From the NCBI RefSeq assembly GCF_004770765.1, contig NZ_RQFK01000033.1, positions 62,001 through 126,000 on the forward strand: DNA of 64,000 nt, given 5' to 3'. Each line of letters opens with the position of its first letter. The stretch's first letter is position 1. Position numbers and translations under genes: made by a program. The stretch is from Leptospira noumeaensis. Its GTDB lineage: Bacteria; Spirochaetota; Leptospiria; Leptospirales; Leptospiraceae. Below the pieces are notes generated by a model, which was not told the DNA's origin, ran no database searches, and saw nothing but the letters and a program-made list of their open reading frames with translations. Of the stretch, positions 54,283-63,317 are shown piece after piece.

Positions 54283-56736
54283 GGTGACTCCGAAATTGAT
54301 CTGACGGAAAGGTCCTGGCTGGATTCCTTCGGGTAACCTAGAAGAAATGTATTTTCTGTCTTGTAAGTTTTTTCCCGAAAGAAATACAGACCAATTGTCT
54401 TTTTTATAACCGATATTGGCATTCAGAAGTTCGTAAGCTGGAATCTCACCATCAAGTCCAGACACATCCGACTTTATCCCCACATAATTAAGAACGCTAC
54501 GATTGCTAGCTGTACTGCCCGCGGTATCATACCAACTGACAGTTTTCGAATTTTCTAAATCGTGAAATTGTTTAGAAAAATACTGCCATTCAATCCTCGC
54601 ATAAAACCCAGTGCTTCGACTTGTGATTCCGAGAGATAAAGTTATGATATCGCGTGAAACATAAGGTAGACGATTTCCGTTGGTATCAATATGAGAAAAG
54701 GGATTGGAATCTCCGTTTACCCAAGCATTCAGGTTGTATGTATATTGGTTGGATTTTGCTTCCGTTCTTGTATAAATAATGTCTAAAGGAATCGAATAGT
54801 TTAATTTCCAAAACTGACCAAAGTCAAATGTCATATTGGTTTCCACACCACGATGGACTGATTTTCCAGCGTTAACGGGTCTTGCCCCAAAGTTTCCACC
54901 TGCAGCAGAACTATTAATGATTTGGTCTTCAAAGTTCAAAAGAAAACCAACGAGTTGGCCACTTAAATATTCAGTGATATCTCCCCTAACACCCGTTTCA
55001 TAGTTCCAAGAACGTTCCGGTTTTAAAGCAATGTCTTCTGCTGTGGGAGAAATGGCGGATTCATATCTTGGCGGCGAAAATCCTCTATGGACTCCAGTAA
55101 ACCAGGTCATATTTTTTGCAAAATCCAAAGTTGTTCCAAATCCAGGAAGGACAATATTGTTTCTTGTGCTTCCTGTTTTATCTAACTGGGCAGTAGGATT
55201 CGTTCCACCTAAGTATTCAAAAGTATTCGGATCAAAATCTCGCCTTCCCCGAAGTATGGACCTGGTTTGTGTGAAAGATTCATAACGAACACCAGGTATC
55301 ACTGAAAATTTTTCAGTTAGGCGAATCCTATCTTGTAAATAGACTGAAACGGCCTTTGCCGAACGTCTTTCGTCGTCTCTCAATTCACCACTATTGGCTA
55401 AACTTGTTTGGGATTGTAAAAGAACAGCAGGAGAAGTTCCAACTCCATTAGGATACACAACAAAATCTGGAGTGGTTGGGCCATTCAAAAGTTGTACTTT
55501 GGCCATATCAACATGGTAACGTGTTCCTAAATCAATTTCATGTTTGATGGTTCCTGTTTCTAGTTCTGTTTGTAATTTAGTTTCTATTCCGGCAAATTTA
55601 TAGGTCCTATCACGGTGGGCATTAGTTCCACGCATCCAAATGGTATCATTGTTTCTGGATGTATAGGGTTCACCGTCATACGTGGCTATCGTATCAGAGG
55701 GAATGGTACTACCTCTTGAATTTCTGGCATAGTTTTGGCGAGCCCAGTTACGCTCCGTATATGCAGAATAAAGTCGGGTGATTAATTTTGTTTTTTCCGA
55801 AATTACCCATTCGTGTCCTACAGAGAAACTATATCGTTCAATGGTTCTCTTATCATTTTGTGCAGGGTTGTCCTTGGGATTATTGTTAAACATCCCAGTG
55901 GTTAGACCCACATAGGTTGCTTGTGATTCTTGTTGGTGGAATCCGACCTTGGTCGTAATGCTATGTTTATCATTTAACTGATGTATGGTTTTAAGATTGG
56001 CTTCGTTGACAAAATAACCTTGATTGGCCCGAAAACCATCTCCTTGTTTTCGGAGAACGTTGACATCAAACCCGGTGTTTCCAAAGGTTCCTCCATAATT
56101 CACCATCTGGCTGAAATAGGCATTTTCACCACCAACAGTTTGAATGTTTAAGGTAGGATCTTTGGGAGGACGCCTTGTGATAAAGTTGACCACACCACCG
56201 ATGGTTGAAGGTCCAAATAGAATGGAACCAGATCCTTTCACCACTTCGATCCTTTCCATCCTTTCTATGGATGGAGTGTAGTACATTTCTGGTTCCCCAT
56301 AGGGGTTCAGTGAGGTAAAAAGTCCGTCTTCTAAAATTAAGACCTTTCTAGATACTTCACTACTCACACCTCTAAATCCCAAATTCATAGTGAGTCCTGC
56401 AGGGTCTTGGTAACGAATGTTAGCACCAGGAACCCTTCTAAGAACTTCCATATTGTCCGTAGGTCTTGTTTCCTCTAAAAATTTCTTAGGGATGATTGTG
56501 GCAGATCCAGGAATTCGTTTTAGATCTTTTCTGTCCCCGATGACTCGAATTTCTGCTTTCTTCCATTTTGGATCTTCTGGATCCTCTTCTGGGGCCGCAA
56601 CCTCCTCAGGTGGCAGTGATTGTGTGTCCGGAAGATTGGGTTTGGTTCCTGGTTCATCAGCATAAAGATTGCCTGTTGCCAAGGAAATCGCTAAGGATAG
56701 AGAGATAAGTATTTTGAGAATAAACTTCATTTTCAT
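54271..56736 (-). CDS. TonB-dependent outer-membrane receptor (FecA/siderophore type)
   Basis: An 821-residue ligand-gated outer-membrane channel. It has a signal peptide (about 1-26) and a Pro/Glu-rich stretch. The plug domain runs from about 60-190, with Ile-Pro-Gly-Ser-Ala-Thr-Ile-Ile-Pro near its start and Glu-Arg-Ile-Glu-Val-Val-Lys-Gly-Ser-Gly-Ser-Ile-Leu-Phe-Gly near its end. A long beta-barrel with many Asn/Tyr/Thr-rich strands follows. The plug resembles FecA-like iron receptors. No exbB, exbD or tonB gene and no regulator is adjacent. Fur-type control upstream was not evident. The end overlaps the response-regulator gene by 12 bp. Confidence 0.93.
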   Translation of the reverse strand: MKMKFILKILISLSLAISLATGNLYADEPGTKPNLPDTQSLPPEEVAAPEEDPEDPKWKKAEIRVIGDRKDLKRIPGSATIIPKKFLEETRPTDNMEVLRRVPGANIRYQDPAGLTMNLGFRGVSSEVSRKVLILEDGLFTSLNPYGEPEMYYTPSIERMERIEVVKGSGSILFGPSTIGGVVNFITRRPPKDPTLNIQTVGGENAYFSQMVNYGGTFGNTGFDVNVLRKQGDGFRANQGYFVNEANLKTIHQLNDKHSITTKVGFHQQESQATYVGLTTGMFNNNPKDNPAQNDKRTIERYSFSVGHEWVISEKTKLITRLYSAYTERNWARQNYARNSRGSTIPSDTIATYDGEPYTSRNNDTIWMRGTNAHRDRTYKFAGIETKLQTELETGTIKHEIDLGTRYHVDMAKVQLLNGPTTPDFVVYPNGVGTSPAVLLQSQTSLANSGELRDDERRSAKAVSVYLQDRIRLTEKFSVIPGVRYESFTQTRSILRGRRDFDPNTFEYLGGTNPTAQLDKTGSTRNNIVLPGFGTTLDFAKNMTWFTGVHRGFSPPRYESAISPTAEDIALKPERSWNYETGVRGDITEYLSGQLVGFLLNFEDQIINSSAAGGNFGARPVNAGKSVHRGVETNMTFDFGQFWKLNYSIPLDIIYTRTEAKSNQYTYNLNAWVNGDSNPFSHIDTNGNRLPYVSRDIITLSLGITSRSTGFYARIEWQYFSKQFHDLENSKTVSWYDTAGSTASNRSVLNYVGIKSDVSGLDGEIPAYELLNANIGYKKDNWSVFLSGKNLQDRKYISSRLPEGIQPGPFRQINFGVTLQL

Positions 56737-56810
56737 ATAGGTTTTTGATTTTGAGACAAGAGTTCATTTAAAGTCCAGTAGGACAACAGAAATTTACGAC
56801 AAGGAAAGAG

Positions 56811-57249
56811 ATGAGTCCGAAAATTTGTTTCCATCACAGTCAGTTTTGCTCTTACCTTAATCTTTCATTTTGTCATTGGATCTGCTTTTGAATTTTCAAT
56901 CGATACATGGGAAAGTTTTCCTCCGACAATGATTCAAATTCTATTTTTAATCCTTTCTATAGTGATTGGATTTTTACCGTTAACATACGTGTGGTGGAAT
57001 TATAAAAAGAGAAAAGAAATTCGAATTACTAAGGATTGTTTTTATTGGAATGAAATCGAATACAGATTTCAAGAGTGGGAAGAGATTCTTTTAAAAGAAC
57101 ATACATTATATATCATAAATGATACAAAAACAAAATTGCATTCTTTGTTTTTCTTTTGTTTGCCAGGTGATTATTTGAATGTAAGGAATTGGATCATTAA
57201 AGAAATCTTTTTACGGTCTGGTAGAAATGCAGACCTAAGTAGATTTTGA
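56811..57249 (+). pseudogene. Two-span membrane protein with apparent frameshift near its start
   Basis: The in-frame ATG at 56929 gives 106 residues, but the same frame is open back to 56815 and encodes another hydrophobic helix before it. No usable start codon lies in that part. Instead, an ATG at 56811 with a strong ribosome-binding site (AAGGAAAG) is in a different frame and would join the main frame if one A of the AAAA run at 56820-56823 were removed, giving about 145 residues with two membrane spans and a PH-like soluble domain. So the gene is frameshifted in this copy, or the sequence has one extra A. Function unknown. Confidence 0.5.
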
Positions 57250-57323
57250 TAAAAACAAACACCCTTATCCACTCTTAAAACAAAAGATTGGTTAGGGTGA
57301 AAGTATTTCTTGATAGGAAAATT

Positions 57324-57575
57324 TTACTGAGCCGGAAGTGCTGGTTCTTTTTTCTTTTTATCTTTAGAAAGTAGACCTTTCAGTTTCTCTTGGGTGGCTG
57401 GATCTTGAAGTTTTTCCTTACCCATTTGGATGGCTTTTTGGCCTTCTTCCGAATTGGCTTTTTCGATGAGTTTGTTCACAAGACCAGGTTCTTCAGAACT
57501 TCCGTCGTTTGTTTGAGAGCTTGCGCATCCAATGGAGAGTGATAGCATCATTGCTAAGAGTAGTGTTTGTTTCAT
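57324..57575 (-). CDS. Small putative lipoprotein
   Basis: An 83-residue protein with a clear signal: Met-Lys-Gln, a hydrophobic run and Ser-Ile-Gly-Cys, with lipidation expected at Cys17. The mature part of about 66 residues is charged, helical and Lys-rich at the end, with no recognised domain. It lies alone between two plus-strand genes. Similar short Lys-rich lipoproteins are common in Leptospira; no role can be assigned. Confidence 0.75.
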   Translation of the reverse strand: MKQTLLLAMMLSLSIGCASSQTNDGSSEEPGLVNKLIEKANSEEGQKAIQMGKEKLQDPATQEKLKGLLSKDKKKKEPALPAQ

Positions 57576-57711
57576 ATAAAGTATCCGTGATTGTGAAAAA
57601 TTAGATGGATCAAAGGCTTTTCAGTCAATGGAAAAACAAAATCGTTTGTAGAAAACGGGCCCACCTCTAGAACCATTCCTAACCTACCACTAAAAAGGAT
57701 AAGGATGTTTC

Positions 57712-59148
57712 ATGAGTCAAAAGGCATTGGACAAGGATTCAGCACAATTAGAAGCACTCGGACTCAAATCCGAATTTGATCGCAGTATGAGCTTTTGGGA
57801 AAACTTTTCCCTAGGTTTCACATATCTCTCCCCCGTTGTTGGTGTGTATTCCGTATTTGCCCTAGCCATCCAAGCGGGTGGCCCACCCATGATTTGGAAT
57901 TACCTACTCGTGGGTTTGGGACAATTTTTAGTTTGTCTGGTTTTTGGTGAGATTGTCTCCCAATACCCCATCTCTGGTGGGATTTATCCCTGGTCTCTCC
58001 GTTTGGTAGGAGAACGTTGGGCTTGGATGTCTGCTTGGGTCTATGCTTGGGCCCTCTTTACGACAGTGGCTGCTGTTGCAGTCGGTGGAGCTCCATTTTT
58101 AACCCAACTATTGGGAGTCGAACTCGGGAACACAGGTTTTATCTGGATTGCCATCATTATGATTTTGATCTCCACGTTCTTAAATTTGAGTGGAACCAAA
58201 CTCCTTGCCAAGGTTGCTTTTTTTGGATTTTTATGTGAACTTGTCGGAGCCATTGTTGTTGGTGGATACCTCCTTCTTTTTGCAAAAGTAAATTCTATTT
58301 CCATACTTTGGAATACATTCTCTCTAGGAGAAGGTACAAACTACTTCCCGGCATTCCTTGCATCTTCCGTAGCTGCTATGTTCTGTTATTATGGATTTGA
58401 AGCTTGCGGAGATGTGGCTGAAGAAACACCAAACGCGAGCTCGGCGATTCCTAAATCCATGAGAATGACAATTTATATTGGAGGGGGAGCGGCCACCTTT
58501 GTTTGTTTGGCCTTACTACTGGCTTTGCCCAATATCGACAAAGCCATTTCGGGTGAAGACCATGACCCCGTCACAACCACACTTGTCTCTGCGATGGGAC
58601 TTGTAGGTTACCGAATGGTGATTGTTGTGGTAATGGTTTCATTTTTATCATGCCTTCTCAGCTTACAAGCTGCTGCAAGTCGTTTGTTATTTTCCTTTGC
58701 TCGCGATGGAATGATCTTCGGAAGTAAACACCTGAACCATCTATCAAAATCAGGCAAAGTTCCGGTCAATGCCCTTCTCGTCACAGGACTCATTCCCATT
58801 CTTATCACAGGTATGGGACATTGGTTACAAGATGCAGTCACAACCATCATTAGTTTTGCATCTGCTGGAATTTACGTAGCCTTTCAAATGGTAGTCCTTG
58901 CCGCACTTTATGCACGCCTGAAAGGTTGGAAACCATCCGGCTCCTTTACCTTAGGAAAATTCGGAATCTGGATCAATGGACTCGCACTTTTTTATGGGAT
59001 CACTGCTGTTGCCAATATGGTTTGGCCAAGAACACCAGAAGAACCATGGTACATCAATTATGGAATGATTTTTACAACTCTCGTTGTCATTTCTACAGGG
59101 ATCGTTTATCTACTGGTTGCAAAACCACATTTACAAAGGAAAAAATAA
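57712..59148 (+). CDS. APC-superfamily amino-acid permease
   Basis: A 478-residue amino acid/polyamine/choline transporter with about 12 spans. The N-terminal Phe-Trp-Glu-Asn-Phe-Ser-Leu-Gly-Phe is followed by Pro-Ile-Ser-Gly-Gly-Ile-Tyr-Pro-Trp, the conserved span-3 motif of the GABA/choline-like branch, and later Phe-Ser-Phe-Ala-Arg-Asp-Gly and Pro-Val-Asn-Ala-Leu. The substrate is uncertain; amino acids or amines are expected. An AAAAGGATAAGG ribosome-binding site precedes the ATG. Confidence 0.9.
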   Translation: MSQKALDKDSAQLEALGLKSEFDRSMSFWENFSLGFTYLSPVVGVYSVFALAIQAGGPPMIWNYLLVGLGQFLVCLVFGEIVSQYPISGGIYPWSLRLVGERWAWMSAWVYAWALFTTVAAVAVGGAPFLTQLLGVELGNTGFIWIAIIMILISTFLNLSGTKLLAKVAFFGFLCELVGAIVVGGYLLLFAKVNSISILWNTFSLGEGTNYFPAFLASSVAAMFCYYGFEACGDVAEETPNASSAIPKSMRMTIYIGGGAATFVCLALLLALPNIDKAISGEDHDPVTTTLVSAMGLVGYRMVIVVVMVSFLSCLLSLQAAASRLLFSFARDGMIFGSKHLNHLSKSGKVPVNALLVTGLIPILITGMGHWLQDAVTTIISFASAGIYVAFQMVVLAALYARLKGWKPSGSFTLGKFGIWINGLALFYGITAVANMVWPRTPEEPWYINYGMIFTTLVVISTGIVYLLVAKPHLQRKK

Positions 59149-59194
59149 GACTAAGGATCCATTAAGAGTTGAATAGAGAGTCAATCAAATTATG

Positions 59195-59224
59195 TTTGGG
59201 AAAAAATTCATTCTTTTTCCCAAA
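59195..59224 (-). terminator. Possible terminator between convergent genes
   Basis: TTTGGGAAAAA (59195-59205) and TTTTTCCCAAA (59214-59224) form an 11-bp stem, AT-rich with three G-C pairs, overlapping the last codons of the methyltransferase gene. It lies between two convergent genes and could act on both. The GC content of the stem is low, so confidence is limited. Confidence 0.4.
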
Positions 59225-59831
59225 CTCTAAATTCTCCTCCCTCAATCTCTTCTTTCAATAGAGTTTTAAACCCGGGCAAATAACTTCCACCAAACCCATG
59301 GAAGGTGATGAGTTTCGTTTTCGGTTTTAATAAAATTAAATTTTGTTTAAAGGTTTGTAGATCTTTTAAAAACTGGTTTGCCGATTTTTCTTTGGAAATA
59401 TCAATCGAATGATTTCCTTTCATTGTTTCATAAAGAGGATTAAAACAATAATAATGCGAATGGCCATAAGGAAATTGTTTTAGAAAATTAGTTCTTTCCC
59501 AGTTTATATTTTCCACACCCCACTTTCTTTTTAGAGAATCTGCAATTAAAACTAAATCTTCTCGGTCTTCTAAACCGTGGATCGGAAAAGAACTTTTCGA
59601 AAGGAGAGAAAGGTAAATACAAAATTTTCCAAGCCCAGAACCTAAATCCACAACGGACTTCACTTGTTCTTCGGAAAGATATTTCCAAGTTCTCTCAATG
59701 ACTGGTATCGGTGTCCATTGGTAAGGGGAAAGAACTTTGAATTTTTCGGGAAGATAAGAATCCCAAATTTCATCTGTCATTGGATTCCCTACGACGAATT
59801 TCCCAGCCTTATCCAAAAATTTGTTTCTCAT
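59208..59831 (-). CDS. Class I SAM-dependent methyltransferase-like protein
   Basis: A 207-residue protein with the SAM-binding motif I Val-Val-Asp-Leu-Gly-Ser-Gly-Leu-Gly-Lys near residue 60 and an acidic Glu-Asp residue pair after the second strand (Gly-Leu-Glu-Asp-Arg). A Tyr-Cys-Phe-Asn-Pro-Leu-Tyr segment occupies the post-motif position, often the catalytic loop. The substrate is unknown. Divergent from the small plus-strand gene; the two start codons lie about 30 bp apart. Confidence 0.78.
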   Translation of the reverse strand: MRNKFLDKAGKFVVGNPMTDEIWDSYLPEKFKVLSPYQWTPIPVIERTWKYLSEEQVKSVVDLGSGLGKFCIYLSLLSKSSFPIHGLEDREDLVLIADSLKRKWGVENINWERTNFLKQFPYGHSHYYCFNPLYETMKGNHSIDISKEKSANQFLKDLQTFKQNLILLKPKTKLITFHGFGGSYLPGFKTLLKEEIEGGEFRVWEKE

Positions 59832-59860
59832 TTTGATTCATTATGTTACACCATTTGCCT

Positions 59861-60082
59861 ATGGACCAGAAGATTCAGTATTTGAACCAAATGATCGAAA
59901 TCATTGATACCAAAGTCACAATTTTTAAAAAAAATAAATCTAGGCTTCCGCAAGCTGCTTATACAGCAGAAAAACAAGTTCTCACTCGCACCATAGAGGA
60001 CACAATTAAACTCGCAGAAGAAATCAAACCAGCTCCATTTTCTCTCATAAATGATTTGAAAGCTCTCATCAAACAGTTATAG
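59861..60082 (+). CDS. Small helical protein of unknown function
   Basis: A 73-residue protein, from ATG 59861 (79 residues if ATG 59843 is used), predicted to be two or three helices with evenly spaced hydrophobic residues. No known domain. Divergent from the methyltransferase gene and 27 bp before the flavoprotein gene. Coding bias resembles neighbours, but no ribosome-binding site is strong, so the gene is only moderately supported. Confidence 0.5.
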   Translation: MDQKIQYLNQMIEIIDTKVTIFKKNKSRLPQAAYTAEKQVLTRTIEDTIKLAEEIKPAPFSLINDLKALIKQL

Positions 60083-60109
60083 TATCATTCCCTAAGGTTG
60101 GAGTGAACC

Positions 60110-61204
60110 GTGAAACCAATTTTTTGTTACCAAGTTCCAGTAGTGGTTGGATCTGGAATTTCTGGAGCCGCCGTTGCCATGATGAACCCCGACGTTGTGA
60201 TTTACGACAAAGGGAAATCGTTTGGAGGAAGAGTCTCAAGCAAAAGCAAAGATTCTTTTTCTTATGATTTTGGTGCCACTATGTTTCGTGACCAAATGGA
60301 AGTTCGGTGGCTTGGCGGCGAAACAAAGTATTCGATTCTCGAAATCTGGAAATCAAAACAAATCCAGTTAAAAGTGAATCCCATTTATGACGAATCACAT
60401 TTTTATCCAACAAAAGGGATGGCAGATCTTGTTTCGGCAATGATGGGTCAGGTGAAACCCATCCAAGGACATCATCTAAAAAAAATAGAAGTTGCAGACG
60501 AAGAAACCTGGAACTTGGAATTTGATCACTCGGAAACAAAAGAAAGAGAAACGGTTTGTTCACGCTCAGTCATCCTGACCCTTCCCATTCCGCAGATTTT
60601 AGAAATTTTTAATCGTTCCAAAGAAAATCCTAAATTACAAAAATGGGCAAACTTTTTGGAGCCATTCAACGACTACCGTAAAACGCTAGTTAGTTATTTC
60701 TACTGGGACAAGTGGAAACCTAATTGGAAGGCTTTGGGCCTAAATCCACATTCTCCCATTCCCATTACTACAAGTTTAGAACGTGGAACCGATTGGGAAT
60801 ACCAAAGTTGGGAAAGTATTAAATATCCAAAGGAATTTGAAGAAGGTTCTGCTCTTCTCGTTCAATTCGGGGTTATCTTTTCCGAATCTCATTTTGAAGA
60901 TTGGATGGATCAAAATAAAAATCCAACTAACAAATACAAAGATTATCTGATCGGTGAACTGAAAGAAAAGTTCAAAGCTCCTCGTCCCAATTTAATTTGG
61001 AACCATAAGTGGAAGTATGCGCAGGCCCAACTGCCCCTCCTTGGTCGCGAAGGTGCTCTCCAACTAGACTTACCTAGTTTCGATGAATGGAAAGAACTAT
61101 GTAAAGAAACAAGAATTACCATCCTCGGAGATTGGCTTTTTGGATCCAAAATAGAAAGGATTATTGGTGGAATCTATTTTTTGAATCACAACGCCTTACT
61201 TTGA
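60110..61204 (+). CDS. FAD-dependent oxidoreductase, renalase/amine-oxidase-like
   Basis: A 364-residue flavoprotein. The dinucleotide-binding motif Gly-Ser-Gly-Ile-Ser-Gly-Ala-Ala starts at about residue 14, followed by Tyr-Asp-Lys-Gly and Gly-Gly-Arg-Val-Ser, as in renalase-like and amine-oxidase proteins, and a C-terminal Gly-Asp-Trp near the FAD site. The substrate is unknown. The start is a GTG at 60110 with a GGAGTG ribosome-binding site upstream. Its end overlaps the DUF1499 gene in convergent orientation. Confidence 0.82.
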   Translation: MKPIFCYQVPVVVGSGISGAAVAMMNPDVVIYDKGKSFGGRVSSKSKDSFSYDFGATMFRDQMEVRWLGGETKYSILEIWKSKQIQLKVNPIYDESHFYPTKGMADLVSAMMGQVKPIQGHHLKKIEVADEETWNLEFDHSETKERETVCSRSVILTLPIPQILEIFNRSKENPKLQKWANFLEPFNDYRKTLVSYFYWDKWKPNWKALGLNPHSPIPITTSLERGTDWEYQSWESIKYPKEFEEGSALLVQFGVIFSESHFEDWMDQNKNPTNKYKDYLIGELKEKFKAPRPNLIWNHKWKYAQAQLPLLGREGALQLDLPSFDEWKELCKETRITILGDWLFGSKIERIIGGIYFLNHNALL

Positions 61205-61651
61205 TTCTTCCTTCGCGAGTAATTCTCTAAACTGATTCACACGCCTTCGGTTGGCAAAAATATCCCAAAGTCCAAGTGCGGATTGGGAACGAATCTGGGC
61301 TTCTTGTTTGCCCTCTGGAAAATAGATTTCCACTCGATCGGGAAACCGAAATACCTTTGTGAAAAAAATCACTCGGATGTATTCCCCATCCTTCTCTTCT
61401 CGAATCCAGATGTTTTCTGAATCGTGAAAGTACTTGCTGATTCTTTCGTAAGCCACTTGTCTCGATGTAGTATAAGCGATTGGATCTACTTTATGGACAA
61501 AATTGTACTCCATACTCTGACTAGAAACGCAGTTAGGTGATGGTGGACAACCTCGCAGTTCCCCATCACTCACCCCAGAAAGAGGGCTAAGGACACTCAT
61601 ACAACAAATAAAAAAAGCAGTTAACGTAGGTTCCATATCTCCGAAAATCAA
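61196..61651 (-). CDS. DUF1499 family exported protein
   Basis: A 151-residue protein of the DUF1499 family, recognised by Cys-Pro-Pro-Ser-Pro-Asn-Cys-Val-Ser-Ser near residue 35. A hydrophobic N-terminal segment suggests export or a membrane anchor. A C-terminal Ser-Ala-Leu-Gly-Leu-Trp-Asp-Ile-Phe-Ala-Asn-Arg segment is typical (usually 'SR.G..D.G.N..R'). Function is unknown. The start is uncertain: TTG 61651 or ATG 61636, the latter with GGAG two bases before it. Confidence 0.82.
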   Translation of the reverse strand: MIFGDMEPTLTAFFICCMSVLSPLSGVSDGELRGCPPSPNCVSSQSMEYNFVHKVDPIAYTTSRQVAYERISKYFHDSENIWIREEKDGEYIRVIFFTKVFRFPDRVEIYFPEGKQEAQIRSQSALGLWDIFANRRRVNQFRELLAKEESK

Positions 61652-61706
61652 AGCCTTCTGTTTTTTTACTTGCAGAATTTCAATTTTTTCGTATTTTTAT
61701 CGGCTC

Positions 61707-62591
61707 ATGAACAAAATCAAAAAATATACAGTTTCCGGATTGATTTTTAGTATCATCTTACTCAGTGGCATCGCCTATTATTTTTCCAGTTTAGTCCTTT
61801 ATCCAAAGGTAAAATGTAATCCAGACCACCATGTTTTCTGCAATGGACCTAGTGAAGTTGGATTAGAATTTGAAGAAGTCGAAATCAAAACAGCGGACAA
61901 TTTGAATCTTGTTAATTACTGGATTCCCGCAAAACAAGCAAAAGCCACAATCATCTTAGTTCATGGCCATGGTGGGCAAAGGAACGAAGGGATTCGCTTT
62001 GCCAAAAGCCTACACGATGCAGGTTATAATTTACTACTGCTTAGTTTACGTCGTAACCATGGAGGATTTGCATCCATGGGATTTCATGAACAAAAAGATG
62101 TGGATGCTGCCATTCAATTTTTGAAATCAAAAGGTTATCAAAAAATTGGAATCTTTGGATTCTCCATGGGTTCCGCCACAAGTATCATTGCAATGGCCGA
62201 TCATCCAGAAATCCAAGCTGGTATTTTTAGCAGCGGTTATGGAAGTGCCATTGATGTTCTTGTAGAATCAGCAAAACGTGATTTTGGAATCCCTTACTAC
62301 CCACTGATTCCCGTAGTCAAACTTGCGTTAAACTATCGTGGGAGTATGGACATTGATACAGTCAGACCTATTGATAAAATTGCCTCGATCAGTCCAAGGC
62401 CCATTGCCATCTTTCATTGTACAAAAGATGATTATGTAGATTACCATCATGCGGAAGATTTGTTTGCGAAAGCTGGTGAGCCAAAATCTCTCTGGTCACC
62501 TGAATGCAATCGCCACGAACGCCTTTGGAATTTTAATCCTAAAGAAGCAGAGTCAAGAGCCGTAGGGTTTTTTGAGAAGTATTTGAAATAA
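61707..62591 (+). CDS. Membrane-anchored alpha/beta hydrolase
   Basis: A 294-residue serine hydrolase. One N-terminal membrane span (about 8-30) precedes a hydrolase domain. The oxyanion segment is Leu-Val-His-Gly-His-Gly-Gly, the nucleophile lies in Gly-Phe-Ser-Met-Gly-Ser, and the acid and His are likely in Thr-Lys-Asp-Asp-Tyr-Val-Asp and Asn-Arg-His-Glu-Arg. Acts as an esterase or peptidase at the membrane; substrate unknown. Confidence 0.88.
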   Translation: MNKIKKYTVSGLIFSIILLSGIAYYFSSLVLYPKVKCNPDHHVFCNGPSEVGLEFEEVEIKTADNLNLVNYWIPAKQAKATIILVHGHGGQRNEGIRFAKSLHDAGYNLLLLSLRRNHGGFASMGFHEQKDVDAAIQFLKSKGYQKIGIFGFSMGSATSIIAMADHPEIQAGIFSSGYGSAIDVLVESAKRDFGIPYYPLIPVVKLALNYRGSMDIDTVRPIDKIASISPRPIAIFHCTKDDYVDYHHAEDLFAKAGEPKSLWSPECNRHERLWNFNPKEAESRAVGFFEKYLK

Positions 62592-62681
62592 ATTAAGAAT
62601 TGTTCCTAGGGCTTCGCGGAACGTTTATTAAGATAAATCTTTCACGGATGGCAACAATAATACTTGTTCTAATTAATAAGG

Positions 62682-63317
62682 TCAAATATCCGAAACGATC
62701 AATTTCTCAACAGTGGCTTGATCTAAGACAGCATAATAGTAAAAGTTCTGGACGTGAGATGCGGACTTGAGTAAGGAAAAAAATTCCTTCCATACGGTGC
62801 CCTCCCAAGTACTGTCGATCACGGAACATCCTGCACTTGTGACTCCCACTTTAGCAGTGTTACCTCCTTTTGCATGAATATCGATTCCGAACCATCCTGT
62901 TTGAAAAATACTAGGTTTTTCATCTTTCCATGAGATCCAAGGTTGGTCTCCCGTATGTTCCTTATATCTCAAAACAGTAACACTCGCATATTGGGTCAAT
63001 GCAGGATGCCCTCGATGAATGCCTATTTTGTATTTATAAAGCCCCTCTTTCAAACGTGCCGTTCCCAAAGGATTCATTGCCTTTCTTAACCAAGTAAGAC
63101 CGGGATCCATAGTGGCTATATAATAACGCGGAATCGAATTGGTTCCTAGAAGAAAAATCAGATCGTTATATTCATCTATCTTGTCATCGTTCTTTACCAT
63201 GGATCCATCAATCACTGAGTATCCCCTTACGCCAAACAATACGAATTCATTGTAATGCAATCCGTATTGTTTGGTTCCGTAGTCTAATATTCGTTTTATA
63301 AAATCAGAAACAATCAT
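62682..63317 (-). CDS. Protein with L,D-transpeptidase-like His...SAGC signature
   Basis: A 211-residue protein I cannot name with confidence. The middle has Gly-Ile-Asp-Ile-His (His148) and, 13 residues later, Ser-Ala-Gly-Cys (161-164), reminiscent of the YkuD-type L,D-transpeptidase motif His-x(14-17)-Ser/Thr-His-Gly-Cys and of phage/effector proteins with 'H....SAGC'. If so, Cys164 is the nucleophile. The N-terminus resembles a small helical domain that may bind peptidoglycan or a partner. No signal peptide. Its ATG overlaps the stop of the gene upstream (ATGA), so the two form a coupled pair. Confidence 0.55.
   Translation of the reverse strand: MIVSDFIKRILDYGTKQYGLHYNEFVLFGVRGYSVIDGSMVKNDDKIDEYNDLIFLLGTNSIPRYYIATMDPGLTWLRKAMNPLGTARLKEGLYKYKIGIHRGHPALTQYASVTVLRYKEHTGDQPWISWKDEKPSIFQTGWFGIDIHAKGGNTAKVGVTSAGCSVIDSTWEGTVWKEFFSLLKSASHVQNFYYYAVLDQATVEKLIVSDI

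Noticed and set aside
57257..57299. Inverted repeat CACCCT...AGGGTG as terminator
   Set aside because: Loop of about 30 bases and no T-run; unlikely to be a functional terminator.
62602..62622. Terminator after the alpha/beta hydrolase gene
   Set aside because: GTTCC/GGAAC is only 5 bp with an 11-base loop and no T-run follows.
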